From contig VTPC01000398.1 in assembly GCA_011009095.1 (NCBI GenBank), positions 77,667 through 141,666 on the forward strand: a stretch of DNA of 64,000 bases, in the 5' to 3' direction. The stretch is from Ignelater luminosus (lineage: Eukaryota; Arthropoda; Insecta; Coleoptera; Elateridae). Positions 1 to 12,033 of this stretch are shown here, one piece after another. Under the pieces are notes generated by a model that saw only the letters and a list, made by a program, of their open reading frames with translations, was not told where the DNA came from and made no database searches. The position numbers and the translations under genes are program-made. The stretch's first letter is position 1. Each line of letters begins with the position of its first letter.

Positions 1-342
1 TGAGGCTTGGTATCATAAATTCCACCACGTCTAGAAAACCACAGGCCTGTGTTATTACATCTAGTACATATCTAGGGCCAACATCGTTAAAAATATTTGG
101 AGTAATTTTACCAGCAGGAGTAAAACCTACTAACTGTTTGACAATAACTAAACAATGTGTCGAATATTTGTTGCAAACAATTACTGTAGGAATATCACTA
201 ATAATTGTTCTTACAGTGCAACCTTTTAAGGGTGGTTCATATAAATTTAAAATCATATTTTCTTCTTTTTGGTATATTTTTAAAATAAACCACAAGTTAC
301 ATCTGCTGGCTGTAGCTATCAACACAGGGATAATTTTAAAAA
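1..342 (-). pseudogene. Fragment of a DDE-superfamily (DDE_Tnp_4-like) transposase, running off the left edge
   Basis: The minus strand is open without a stop for 114 codons, from a TAA at 343-345 to the window edge. The reading contains a GFTPAGKIT stretch, then a short spacer, a (S/L)D-V-I-T turn and ACGFLD. This resembles the core order of DDE_Tnp_4 transposases (IGxxPxGxIxF...GGRxSDxxIT...CGFLD). That family cuts and pastes DNA transposons in the nucleus. No ATG is present at the upstream end, and the next expected catalytic block (A-D-R/K-G-F) would lie left of the window. Family assignment rests on remembered motif order only, so it is tentative; the open frame is seen directly. Confidence 0.4.
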
Positions 343-2482
343 TTAAAATCGAAACCCGTCCTTAATAAATCTGGTGAGGTTACTCTAATTTTTATTACTA
401 AGCAAAGATAAATTTTGTAATGGATTAAAAAATAACCAAATTTAACTGAATTAAATTATTCGCTAACGAGGAGCCGGAGAGAATCTCAAATTGGGTTGAC
501 AGTCCACTGCCAGAATAGATTCCCATAATATTCTACGTATGGATGACGGTGAAACTGAATTGTTCCCAGCATTCACTGCTACAGCCAAATCCAATTAAAT
601 TTAATCCTACTTCTTGAAAAGCACGCAGGGCAACTCGGGTGCAACTTTTATTTTTGGGAAATTACTCGTATTTCTCACCACCAAATAAAAAAAAACTGGA
701 GACAAAAGAGACCATCGTTAGTAACGAACCCGTAAGAGATGAAAGAAAAGATAATTAACTTACCCCTTTTTTAAAAAAGGGTTTTCAAACAACAACGAGA
801 AAACCTTCCTCGCAATTCTTAGGTGAAGATCACCACACACTCTCACGTGTCGAATCTTTCTGTCCTGCCTGCGTGTTGCATTCCCCCAGAATTTGGAAGC
901 GTATATCAATTGTCAAAGGAACTTTAGTAAATACCGGGTGTCTCACACGGAAGAAAGATGATATACCGTACAATTAATCATGTGGCGGGCTAATAACCAC
1001 AAAAAGACCGTTACAAGATGTTAGTCTAGTTTAAATCAAGCTTGCAAGGTAGTGATCTATTTCAATCATTGAAATATCTTCATTTTTAAAATCCATGTAG
1101 TAATAATGGTCACTATCATAGATTTCGATTTATGCTTCTGGAAACGCATACAGAGTGTAGAATAAATTTTCCATGTATTTAAAATGATTCTGTAATATAA
1201 GCTAACATGATCAAGATTCTCTATTTAGTTGTTAGTTTTCAGTCTGTACGTTGTAGAAACTAGTTTGTTTGGCGTATTATAATTTGTATAATTTAAAAAT
1301 CAGAAAAACATCATTTCTCTCTTGATGATTGAGTCAAGTCGACACTGCATTTCCCAAACTGTGTTCTCGAAAGGAGTGCAAAATTGAACTTATTAAAGTT
1401 GAGCAATGTCAAAATTGCTTTCATTGGTGGGTCATTCTTAATATTTAAAATGTTTGACCCATTATGCACCCTTATTCAAAATATTCCTTTTTTTAACTAC
1501 AATTATAACTTTTGGTCACTCAAAGTTCAATTTGACACTTTTTGTTGAATTACACGGATTTCTTAGAAATTTATTCAGTACACTTTTTGCATTTAGACAA
1601 ATTGTGCGTAGATGCCAGAATATATGCAAATAAGATGGCATCGTGAAAAAAACGATAAACTCCCAATTATATCATTAAATTAAAATTATTAGTAGGAACA
1701 CACGCCAAAAAAGTTTTTAAAATAGAGTTCATCTTTAAAAAACTTAAATCCGACAGTTCCATTTTTAATAAAAAACTTTAGAAAGAAAAAGCTCTATCAG
1801 ATTAAAGAAAAGGTTCCATTTCTTCTTAACAATTTACCACTAAAGACCCAAAGAACGAAACTTAATCTCGCTTTGTCATTGGATTATCATATCATGCCAT
1901 TTGGACAAGCGAATAATACACTTTAAAGGAAGGTATACTGAGTACGAGTATAGAAAATAAATAAATTATGTGCAAAATTTAAATTCTTGAGTCGAGTTCT
2001 TGAACAAAGGTTTGAATTATTAAAAATTAGTTTTTTCAACGTGAAACATGAAAAGAATTTGTACGCCAAGTTTGAATTACAGCACTAAAAGTGATTCGCA
2101 CACTCTGTCCAACGATAACCGCATATCGTGTCACTTCTGAAATTGAATCAACAGTACCTATCATCTAACAAAAGAATATGAAATAATTAGGTAGTATTTC
2201 AAAGTAATTAACTGTGTCAAAAGTCATATTTATAAGGAGAAAGCTTTCTATATATTTTGTGTAATTAAGACTGTAATAGAATCTTTTTCCCAAGTCATAA
2301 TAAAGCAAGCTTTAGCTGCTGGACTTTAGCCATTCTGCTATAGATTTAAATCTTAAACATTTAAACACGGCACAACATTTACACGAGTCAGATCAGTCAT
2401 TCTTATGTTTAGGCGTTCTTATTAGACGGTGCCTTAGTATTTTCATGCTGTTAAATGTTATACTTGATTAGTATATAACCAG
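343..2482. other. AT-rich non-coding stretch, nothing identified
   Basis: There is no open frame of note, no RNA gene and no clear repeat. A splice-acceptor-like site (pyrimidine-rich run then CCCCCAG at about 887-893) precedes an open stretch that stops after about 24 codons; this is too weak to call an exon. Confidence 0.5.
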
Positions 2483-2603
2483 TATGAAGCGGGCAAGCAC
2501 TGACTTTCATTATCCTCCACTGATGGGTCCAAACAAGGACGAAACAATCGTCTGGGCGGCAATATATGGATCTTATGGATCTTTGCCCTTTGTGTATGAA
2601 GAA
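2483..2603 (+). CDS. Candidate protein-coding exon of an unidentified gene
   Basis: A 121-bp block lies between an AG acceptor (2481-2482) and a strong GTAAGT donor (2604-2609). Reading from 2484 gives 40 codons without a stop, beginning ATG AAG CGG. The composition is unlike the AT-rich surroundings: Pro-Pro-Leu-Met-Gly-Pro, then a Trp and several Gly, Tyr and Ser residues, ending in Val-Tyr-Glu-Glu. The ATG could be a start codon or an internal Met; if internal, one base (2483) completes a codon split with the previous exon. The donor leaves phase 0. I do not recognise the protein. The polypyrimidine tract before the acceptor is poor, which lowers confidence. A strong acceptor at 3558-3559 could be its partner (see 3560-3619). 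Confidence 0.4.
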
Positions 2604-3559
2604 GTAAGTTTTGTTACTCCACCTCTGCTTCAATCAGGTTAAACTACCGAGATAATATTATCCACAGCATTGTTATTCTCTGCATCTGTAACTAAAACTA
2701 GAAAGCAGCAGTTTATATAATACTGATAGACTATAACCATTAATCAGTTAGAACAAGTCAAATGACGTAGTACCTAACTCTAAAACAGATCAATACATCT
2801 ACGGTTTTTCGAAACCGGTATTCTTTCCAGCTTTGTGTCTTTTTATTCTAATACAAATATGGAAGCCCAACCTAGCAATGTTGGATATGCACATATCAAT
2901 AAAACACATCTTTAATGCTTGCGGTTTATTGTTTTCAGATCTTTTCACGCAGCACAACGCTTAAGTAATCTTGAAAGGGTCTCTGAAGCACAGTTATGTT
3001 TTTAAATGGAGTCTAAATATACTTCCCTTTGAAAGATTTTAGTTACATCTTAGTTGTACTTAGTTCTCTTTTGGGCGAACATGAATGATTATGGGCCGTT
3101 GTCACATTTGATTTTACAATTTACTGATTAGATTGGTTAAAATCTGAAAAAACTGTGATTTGATTAGTTAATTGCGAAATCAAATGTTATAACAGATTTG
3201 GTTTTCTTTATGTAATCGACCTTATGTTTGTTACTCACGCATATTACTTAATTCCAACATTTCCTAACCCTTTAGTTATTAGTATTAAACTGACCATTGC
3301 ATTGTGTTTGGAATGTTAAATGCTTCTTAAAGAAAGAACAAGTTTTAACTTTTGCCGGTACAAATAATACAACTGGAAATTCCTAGCTAACCTAAAAAAC
3401 TACTCGATTGTCCTTAAAAGCTAGACCGTCTTTACAAGCGCAGTCAACGACGCAAAAAGTTTAAAAAACATTTCAGTGTTCTGCAAAATACAAAGTAATA
3501 CTTATTTACAGAACCTGTAATTAAAAACTGTATGTCTTCTGACTTTTCTGACTTTGCAG
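2604..3559. other. Possible intron or plain AT-rich spacer
   Basis: No open frames or repeats are recognised. The stretch begins with the GTAAGT donor and ends with a pyrimidine-rich TTTTCTGACTTTGCAG acceptor, so it could be one intron of 956 bp, but no transcript evidence is available. Confidence 0.3.
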
Positions 3560-3619
3560 GGTCTGTGGATATTCTGTGAAATGTTTGTTTACTCACTCAG
3601 TACAAGCAATCCTTTTTAG
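3560..3619 (+). CDS. Possible short terminal exon after a strong splice acceptor
   Basis: The acceptor TTTTCTGACTTTGCAG ends at 3559. In phase 0, which matches the donor at 2604, the next codons are GGT CTG TGG and so on for 19 codons to a TAG at 3617-3619. Phase compatibility with the 2483-2603 exon is seen in the sequence. That the two are joined is only inference, and a short open stretch after an acceptor is expected by chance fairly often. Confidence 0.15.
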   Translation, partial: GLWIFCEMFVYSLSTSNPF

Positions 3620-3870
3620 ACAAACGAAGTTAACCGAGAAGATTTATTTCTTTGTAGAAACTTTGAAGATTGCTCATTCGATTTTTGGATGCTTAGATGC
3701 AAAGTATTGACGCTGCTATCGGTTCTTTAGAATTACCAAATTCTAAATAAATTTTCATTCTTTTTTCAAGTTTTTATATTTTTGTCCGCCCGTCTTGGCT
3801 CATTGATAGGCATTAATAATCTTGTGACTGTTTAATATAACGATGTTATTTGATAATACCTGCTATTAAT

Positions 3871-4035
3871 CACTTAGTATAGTGTATAGATGGTATAAAG
3901 AGAGGACGAAGTCATACTGGACCGACGGACATGAGTTCGAGCCTAAAATCAGGCAGAAATTCTTTGGATCTGGAATCGAATTCACTGGGTCTTATAACTC
4001 AGTAGTCGGTGCCTAAATTATAAAATAAAAGAAAA
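3871..4035 (+). repeat. tRNA-derived SINE, copy 1 of a family with two copies here
   Basis: A pol III B-box-like GAGTTCGAGCC lies at 3932-3942 within a head ending GAAGTCATACTGGACCGACGG. It is followed by a body with a TTCTTTGGATCTGGAATCGA stretch and a tail AGTAGTCGGTGCCTAAATTA. The reverse complement of 63007-63180 aligns along its length with this copy, including the CACT...GAAGTCAYACTGGRCCGACG, TGAGTTCRAGCCT, ATCGAAT and GTYGGTGCCYAAATT blocks. SINEs are short retroposons mobilised by a partner LINE's machinery. The 5' end is diverged and no target-site duplication was identified. Confidence 0.65.
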
Positions 4036-7000
4036 TCCTATTTTTTTTTTATTTAAATGACAGTCTAATACTAGTACGGTATGTTACATTAATATTATTA
4101 TAAAAATAATCATGCAGGCTGTATCTGATATTGCTCTAGTTACAACTTTCAAGTAATCCAATTTCCGCTTTCTGTATTTGTATTATTATTAGTTACGTTG
4201 TAGTTATTCTAAATTAAATGCCCTTCTAGTATAAGCCCATTTTTACAATTTCTTTCAAAATATAAATGCATCAACTTTCTCATTTCTTTCATTGATTTCT
4301 CATTATCCTACACGTCTACTTTTGAGAGAAGTAATTATTGGAATATTTCTTTATCTCTTTCAGCGGTCATGTTATAATTTATTTTCTTTTATCATCTGCT
4401 TTTTCAATTCTGAGATTTTTTGTGCGTGATAATTTGTTTCAAATTTCCGAGTTAATTAACTAATTTGTTTTTTGTGAATGAAGTTCGCGTTTCACTCGAA
4501 TTTATTGATTTCAACGAGTTTTTTGCGCTTATACATTTTCAGAAGTAGGTACAATATGTACATGCTTATTTCGTTTAAGAGTTACCAGCTGAATTCTTCT
4601 AGGTAATAAACTTTGAATAAACTTTAATAAATATTTATATCAAAACCCTCTTTCGTATTACACTGTGGTAAACTAACAATGATTTTCAGTACTTATTCTA
4701 TGTTCCGCCAATTAAACAGAAAGTGCCCCAAGAAACAACAAAGTAATTCTCTTCTATCTTAGATTGACTCGTATGTTAAATGTTTAATTTTATACAGTGG
4801 GAGTGGTTTCTATCTACTATGTAGTTTGCTAAGTTTTTAACTAATATTATTACAAAGAAATTCAAACTTCAGACATTAGCAGAATTCCAAACACAATTAA
4901 ATACTGAAATAATAATAATATTAACATTAATGATAATAATATAACAAATTTGAAAACCACACCGAATAAAAAATATCATTATGAATTTTACGCAGACTCC
5001 TCTGGCAAATCATAGTGGGTTGCTTACAGGTTAGTTAGTGCTTCCGTTCGCCTACCCTCTCAAACACTCGTTCTCACTTTTAGTGGTTTGATATATTGCG
5101 TACATGCGTTCATAATTGTTTATTTATTTGAACAAACCGTATAATTTAGATTTGAATGATAACATAGGTTTCTATGTAAATAAGGAAACACCTAATGATG
5201 GAATTGTATTGTTATTCGCCTTAACATTAATTGTTTAGTATTTTCTAAAGCCCGTTTAAGAATATCTTTTAGTTATTGGCATGCAGAATAAATTAACTAA
5301 TTTTGCTCAAGTTAAATTACCTAATATACTGTTAGTCTATTTCACTTTTGCAGCTTTTATTGCACAAGAAGCTTTAAATTTGATGTTCAATTTAAGTTTC
5401 AGCGTTGCTTAATGCAACTTGTTGCATTGCATTGCTCAACATTATTAGAATTCACTCGATATAGAAATTAGCTAGTAATTAACAATTTAATCAAAAAGAA
5501 ACATTTTACATGGAAATTTTGTAAAATGATTACGTAAAATATTGTGGTATTGCACTGAAACCTTTGTCTTATAATGTTAAAAATTTCCTAAGAAACGGGA
5601 AAAAAGTAAAAATTCTAAACAAATTTAAATTAGCCATAGAAGGTATATTTATTATTTAGGCATTCTTTAATGTTTTTATCTATCGAAATTTTCTTATAAT
5701 TTTGTTTGTCAATGTATGTTATGATTTAATATACGTTTTATGCTTTCATAATATTTTAGTAAAATGCCTTCAGCCAAGAATATTTTGGGATAAACTTTTA
5801 ATATAGCATTTTTTTCAATTATAATAAAATGTATATTAAAAAAATTTAATATAATAATAATAATAATATAATAAATATTTTTACTCATTTTTTGTTTTCA
5901 TACTTTTTATAGAAAAAATGGGGTTAATACTTTTAAAATTAAACAATATAATCGTAAAAACCCGAAATTCGTTACATGTTTTGACTAATAACTAAGCGAC
6001 TTAGCAGTTTTTGGATATTTACTAAAAGTTTTACTTAATACCAGTTTTAATAAACAATTGTCCAGTTACTTCGCGTTCTACCTAAAAAGATTTCGGTAAA
6101 CCTGAACACTTGGATATGAAAAAACCTTAAAACTATGTTAAAGAAATATCTTATAATGTAGTCAAGAGAACAGGTACAGTTAAGCTATGCAGACCGTGTC
6201 AGGAGCACTACTTGTTTCTTTTTACCTGTTTAGTACATATTTTTGTTTTTGAGAGTTTATCAAATGGGACTCGCTGCAATTCATCCGATTTCCGGATGGT
6301 GAGACATCTTGTAAAGATAAAATTCACACATTTCCATGTGAAGAGGATATATGTGTTGCCGTAGGATTCTTTTTTTTAACATTAATTACATAATGGACAC
6401 CACCTACGGAATGCAAGAGGAATCATCTGCATTCCACTCGGATAAAAGGTGATTGTCATTGGGAATGAACAGATATAAACTTGTCGCCAAGTAAGAATTA
6501 CCATATCTCCTAGTTTTTTACATTACTGACTTAGCTTTTACTATCGATTTTTCAGTATTTGAGTACTCTTCGAGTTTTTAAAAATTTTATTTCTCAGTAA
6601 TCCTGAACGAAATAATTTATCAAAGTTAGATCAGAGATTGTTATGAAGACTATAATAATGTACAGTACTTTTTGTAACCTTCTGGAAAATATAGATTTAG
6701 GTCTTTACGCATTGCGGTCAGTCCAAACATTCTAGAAACAAAAATGGAAACCCTTAGTAATGAAATTGTTTTTTGGAAAGTATATAGCAATAAGCAAAAC
6801 ATACTATTTACAAGTCCTGCCCAATCTAAAGTTGCATGCATTAACAACTACTACGTCAAGAGGGTTCTAATATCCTTGTCCTCCACTTTTCATTCTTATC
6901 TTTTAGATCTACTATTGAATTCTATGTCATGAGTATTGAGAATTAACTGGGGACAACCTATAAACCGCAAGAAATACTCAACAAACCTATCTTGAAGACA

Positions 7001-10000
7001 AACATATTAATATTTTCGTTTTTCCAAACAACTTAATAATTACTAGATGACTGTCATAAACAAGAATCCTTAATTTCCTTAGTGTCTGATATTTCATCAG
7101 TCAATTACAACATGTACTGTATGTATGAATAAGTTAGCAAGTTAATATGAAAACAATGTCTGTTTTTGTTCTACCAAATAGAACCTGACAATGCATCTTT
7201 TCGAATCTGTAGCCTATTTAATTTTGAGACCACGTAACGGCTTGGACGCTTTTTAGCAATATAGAATGGTGCCTCTGCTAAATAAGTGACCTATTTTAGA
7301 AAGAATAATACTGGTAGGAGTAAGAGAAAGAAAGCTAACTTAATCTAAGCTAAAAGCAAAAGCAGAGTAGATTAGACAGAAGGTCCAAGAGGTTAGGAGA
7401 CCCAACGTTAATTTAAAAAAAGCGGTATAAGAAAGAAAACATAATCATAAACATGGCAGATATAAAGGGTATTTCAAAATATAAATTTCATCGCTAGCAT
7501 TAATCTAGTAGACCTAATTGTTGCCATACGTAAGCCACTTGCTCACGATCGAAGATGAAATACCACTGAGTTCTTTATTTTAAATATTAAGATCTTGCAT
7601 GGTTTTAAAGTTTTGAAATTTGCATTCATTTTTTTTTAATTTTAAGATTTTATTCATTAAGCTAGTGAACCGAAACATGGATATAAATAAAAATGTTTTT
7701 TAGCAGATTTAAATGTTTTTAGATTTGAAACTGTCTTTTCTGTATTTGTTTTAAAGTAACTAAACCGTTTAAGCATGAAATCGTTTTTGTATACCAAGGC
7801 TGAGATTGGATTTACTGCGGTCTTATACCATAGGCTGCAAAAGTTTATGATGACTATACTGGAAAAACAGTAATATGTTTGTTTCGAAAAGACACAAATA
7901 GTGGAAAACAATAAATTATCGCTAGGAATGTAGTGTGTACATTGCTGTGATCTTGAAATGAAGCAACAAAGCACATAATGGGTTCCCAAAAATCGACTAG
8001 CAAAGCTATGGTAATAACATTTTTTGATTAAAGCATGTTGGGCATATACGCAGTGCCACAACGTATCACAGCGAGTGCAGAGTATTATGAAAAAGTCTTA
8101 CATAAAAAAAATAAAAGATCACATTCCGAAAAAACGACTCGAATTTGTAGGAAAGTAGAAACTACTGTAACAAGGTTTTTACACAACAAAGCTATCTCCC
8201 TCTAAGTAGTCACGATATTGCCCTTTGCTACTTTTATTTGTACCTCCAAACAAAAAAGAGCTAAGCTGTTAGTATTTTCAAATTAAAATTGACTCTATAA
8301 AAGTTTAGAGGAGAATTCTAGAAAACTTTTAAGAATGAACCCTTCCGAGTATTTGGCAAGTGACAACAATGATGAGATAAGGTCGACGAACGCCAAGGTG
8401 TTTTATATAGAACGTGATCAAAGTGTTAGCTTAACAGATTAATTAATAGTAAAGCTTTTCTAGCATCAGTGTTAGTTTTTCTTGAATTGCCCTTGTATGT
8501 TTCAGTTGACTCAAGTTCAATAAACAGAAATTAAAATAGAAAATCAAGTATACACCGAAGATAACATCATTGAACTCAAAACTGGATGTAGATTTCAAAA
8601 GTATTTAGAATAAAAAGGTTATTATCATTTCCCGTTTTACCGGAAGTAATAATCACTTCCATACGTCTTATAACCTGTAACTCCTACATCAGTTCTCCTT
8701 ATGCCTCTTTCGCTATCCGCAGCGAACGATTTAAATTTTCATAACACTTTTACTTTTTGGTAGGTGTACTCATTCTATGTGTTTAAATGAATCACGAAGT
8801 GAAATGTCATTCTTGCAACATTTAGCGAGTACAGAACTTACCTATCTAACTTTTATAGAAATTCTGAGTGCTAGATCTGATAGAAGCTTTTTCACCAGAC
8901 AGGATTTTTACAATTCTTTTTACAATTTAAAGCGCAATGCCGTTAAACTTAACTAGCCAAATTAGTAATAGTTCATAATGTTCCTCTCTACTAACTTTGC
9001 ATACCATTGTCGCTTATATATTTAAAAAAAACTAACAAAGAAAACAATTACATCACCATTAATTTCTATTTGCTTTACAATAGCTTATTTTAACTAAAAT
9101 ATTGTAGGGCAATATAAATTGTAAGTACTAAAAAGGCTTTTAAACTGTCTTCTCATTTAAGTTTCTACGGGTTTGTTTTATTTACTTTTACATTCATTAC
9201 ACTGACATGAAAGTGCAATATAAAATTGAATTTAAAGTTAAAATATACAGTTTAGCTTCTTAATAGAATTGCAATCTTGACTTAATTTTACGCAAATGCC
9301 AACTACTACACTAACGTTGTTTTTGAAAATTACCATCGTTAACTTTTTAAATTTTATTCGGACCGTTTCCATTTCATAATATGATTATGTGTATACTGAA
9401 GTTTCTCTCTTCATACGATAATATTCAAAATGCAAATGAAGTTTTCTTTTCACGACACATTATTTTTGTGAAGTGTAAATAAAAAATTAAATTTAATTTT
9501 ACCTTTGCATGAAACTGGGAGATGTACACCATTCATACTTTGTGTACAGAAATACCTATCTCGTTTCAACGGAAGATACGGTCCCTATTTGCCCGTCCTC
9601 CCTAGTGCTTTGTGTTTATGTATAATTCAATCTTCTCCTAACACAGAGACAATATAACCTATATACTATAGAGTTGTTATTTCGTGATAACACTTTTGTT
9701 TTGGACATGTCCTACAAATCTGTTACGTATGTTAACGATTCCCCGACGATCCTGTGGATTTCAATTCGACCGTGGTAAAAATGTAACAAATAGGTATTTT
9801 TATCTTACGTTAGATTTTATCCAGAAGAATTTTTGAATTACATACATTTTATTTTGAATATAAGCTTGTTTCATTCACCTTTTTACTTATGACGTCAAAT
9901 ACTAACTAAAGCTTGAACAGTAAACAAAAAGAACTAAGGTCAACAAATGTTTTTTAACATATCTATTTAAAATACTGTGTGAGTAGGGAAAACAGAATTA

Positions 10001-10634
10001 AACTGATAATCTGCAGATTTTTAAAACCCTTGTGTTTTAACTTTTAAAATGAGGGATATTAAATGTTTAAAGAGGAATGTTCTTTAATACCACTAATTTC
10101 AGATGAAAACGTGTCTACTCTAGCCTACTTCGTTATTCTGAAATTATCACTCGGTATTATTTAGGGGAGTCAAAATTATATTTATTTTTCATTAAACTGA
10201 GAGAATCTTCTAATTTGAGGCTGTTTTATATTTTATTCTAACCAATAATTTCATACGTATTGTGAGGTAATTAGTAGAATATTCTTGCTAACAAAATATT
10301 TGTTTTTCGACTCCTAATAAATTATAAGCTTGCCCTACAATTTATTAAATAATTCTACAAAAGCTGTTGCACTATACTTACATTCTCAATATGTCTCTAC
10401 TCCAATATCAGACTCCCAAGCCCCTTATGAAGTAACAATAACTTAATAACTATTTTGGCTTACAAGCTGTTGAATAATGAAGATGGAATATTAAAAAGAT
10501 TTTCATCCGTTTTCTGGTTGTTCTTTAAATCTATAAGAGGTTTTCGCAGTTATTTTTTTATTTGACGTAAGTAAATTAGCACATTACAAAGACTTAACTA
10601 GTGCCCATAGTGCAGTAGTGGAAAGCTTTCCATC
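4036..10634. other. Long AT-rich non-coding stretch
   Basis: Only short simple-sequence patches stand out (ATT/AAT runs near 4905-4945 and 5848-5868). The longest open frame (7657-8061, minus, 134 codons) has no recognisable motif, an amino-acid content expected from AT-rich translated noise, and no splice context. No RNA gene was seen. Confidence 0.5.
5848..5868. repeat. (AAT)n microsatellite
   Basis: About seven consecutive AAT-type triplets sit in very AT-rich flanks. A looser ATA/AAT-rich patch of the same sort lies near 4908-4945. Confidence 0.7.
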
Positions 10635-10654
10635 TTAAAATATGGAAACTAGAT

Positions 10655-10910
10655 GTATGGGTAAGTTACAGTCGATTGACTCTTCGGTGTGTTCTAACGT
10701 GCACAGATATATTGGTATACATACTGATATAAGGCAAAGAATTAATAGAAAAATAAGTGCTCCGATATACTGATTTTCTTTTAAAGGCCTATTCGACAAC
10801 TTGATACAAGTCAAATCTAGTTTTATGAAAGAAAGACTGACTCGTTCAATATACTTCAACCAATACGTACATCTTGATGGGCTATACACAAGCAATCAAG
10901 ACCAAGAATA
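10655..10910 (+). pseudogene. Weak protein-like block, possibly a LINE 3' coding remnant
   Basis: A plus-strand reading gives a HTDIRQRINRKISAP-like stretch followed, after one stop, by further open sequence. This arrangement faintly recalls the region downstream of the reverse transcriptase domain in non-LTR elements (D/E-I-x-x-R-I-x-x-A). The match is short, contains a stop and has no catalytic landmark. It is recorded because it differs from the surrounding AT-rich noise. Confidence 0.15.
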
Positions 10911-11660
10911 AAACAAAAAGTTGCTGACTATATGACTGATAAATTCCAATTACACCTGTAGCCTGATTGACTAAGTTATTACAATCTTCTAAGCCCAAAA
11001 TTAGCAACTGCGTAGCGTCAGACTGGCCGGGCAGTTAATAGCCTCCGGGGCCAAACCAGTCTGGGAACTAATAAGTGGTGTCAAAATCCAAAATCTCAAC
11101 CTTTTGCCAGGTCAGAAAATAAGTAATTCAATGTTATGTCATTATGTAGAGGCCAAATAATATTCGCAAAGTCCGGAGACAAATTAGGCCACTCTTATCC
11201 TTTCTTACAAAAGCCCTAATAGTCACCGTGCTCCGTTATTTCCAACCTGGCAGAAGTGGAGACCGGAAAAATCCAACTTGATTGAACATGGGCGCTGTAT
11301 TTAGAAACCCCTTGACATTGCTTTAAGTTCCCCAAGTTGAGTTTGGTTCCATAGGCGTGCGTCTGGAATAGGTGAAGTAGACGATATTGAGAAATATCAA
11401 AATGCTGTTTAAAGTATTTATTGCTATAATGCCAAAACAATTTTTCCCGCTTCCAGTAGCAACTATGTAAGGGCCTATAAACCTAGACAAAAGAAAGTTA
11501 TAGCAAGAGAACTACAAGAGCTAGCAGGATAAGATTTAGCTTAACTACTTACGATGTCCTACCAGTCAGAAAAAGATCACCGGTTGAAAAGTGGTCGATA
11601 TTCGTTAAAATCTCTAAAATTTTCCGCATCGCTAGCTAGATGTACAGGTTTTATTCGACA

Positions 11661-11724
11661 CGGTTTTGTCTTGCCCCCCCCCCACCCTGCCCCTTCAATT
11701 TAAATATAAACCGTTTTGTCTTGC
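11661..11724. repeat. Poly-C run flanked by a short direct repeat
   Basis: Ten consecutive C residues (11674-11683) are exceptional in this AT-rich window. A 14-bp C(G/C)GTTTTGTCTTGC-type unit occurs on both sides, at 11661-11674 and again at 11711-11724, giving a roughly 50-bp spaced direct repeat. Function is unknown; a slippage-prone simple repeat is the simplest reading. Confidence 0.55.
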
Positions 11725-11839
11725 GTTCCTGGACCACAAACTCGTATTGATATGGGACACTTTTTGTTATATAAGGTAAAGTATCTTCTTCCGGGCCAGT
11801 AAAGTCAAGACTGAAGCAACATGGTTGCTGCATCGAAAC

Positions 11840-12033
11840 AAATGACTATAAATCAACCGCATTGTAATAGAAATTAAAAGGTTTTAAGGCAAAGTTACAA
11901 TGCGGTTGATTTAACCAAATTGAAAGTAAGATGAACTATGTAAATTACTCTTTAATCAAATTGTTCAACCAGATAGAAGATTGAAAAAAGTTGACAAACT
12001 TTCTACTTTCAATCAATGCGGTTATTCATTTAG
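11840..12033. repeat. Hairpin-forming element, possible MITE
   Basis: Two perfect 18-bp inverted arms (11850-11867 and 11895-11912, core AATCAACCGCATTGTAA) enclose a 27-bp loop. A third related unit (CAATGCGGTTATTCATTT, about 12014-12032) lies in inverted orientation to the left end (AAATGACTATAAATCAACCG). Inside, ATTGAAAGTA near 11918 and TACTTTCAAT near 12004 form another inverted pair. Nested inverted arms around a roughly 190-bp unit fit a small non-autonomous DNA element, but no target-site duplication was defined. Confidence 0.4.

Noticed and set aside
3871-4035. A functional tRNA gene
   Set aside because: The head lacks a full cloverleaf and continues into a body shared with 63007-63180, so a SINE explains it better.
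7657-8061. 134-codon minus-strand frame
   Set aside because: Phe/Tyr/Ser/Lys-rich composition expected of AT-rich noise, no domain, no splice context; the other strand shows nothing either.
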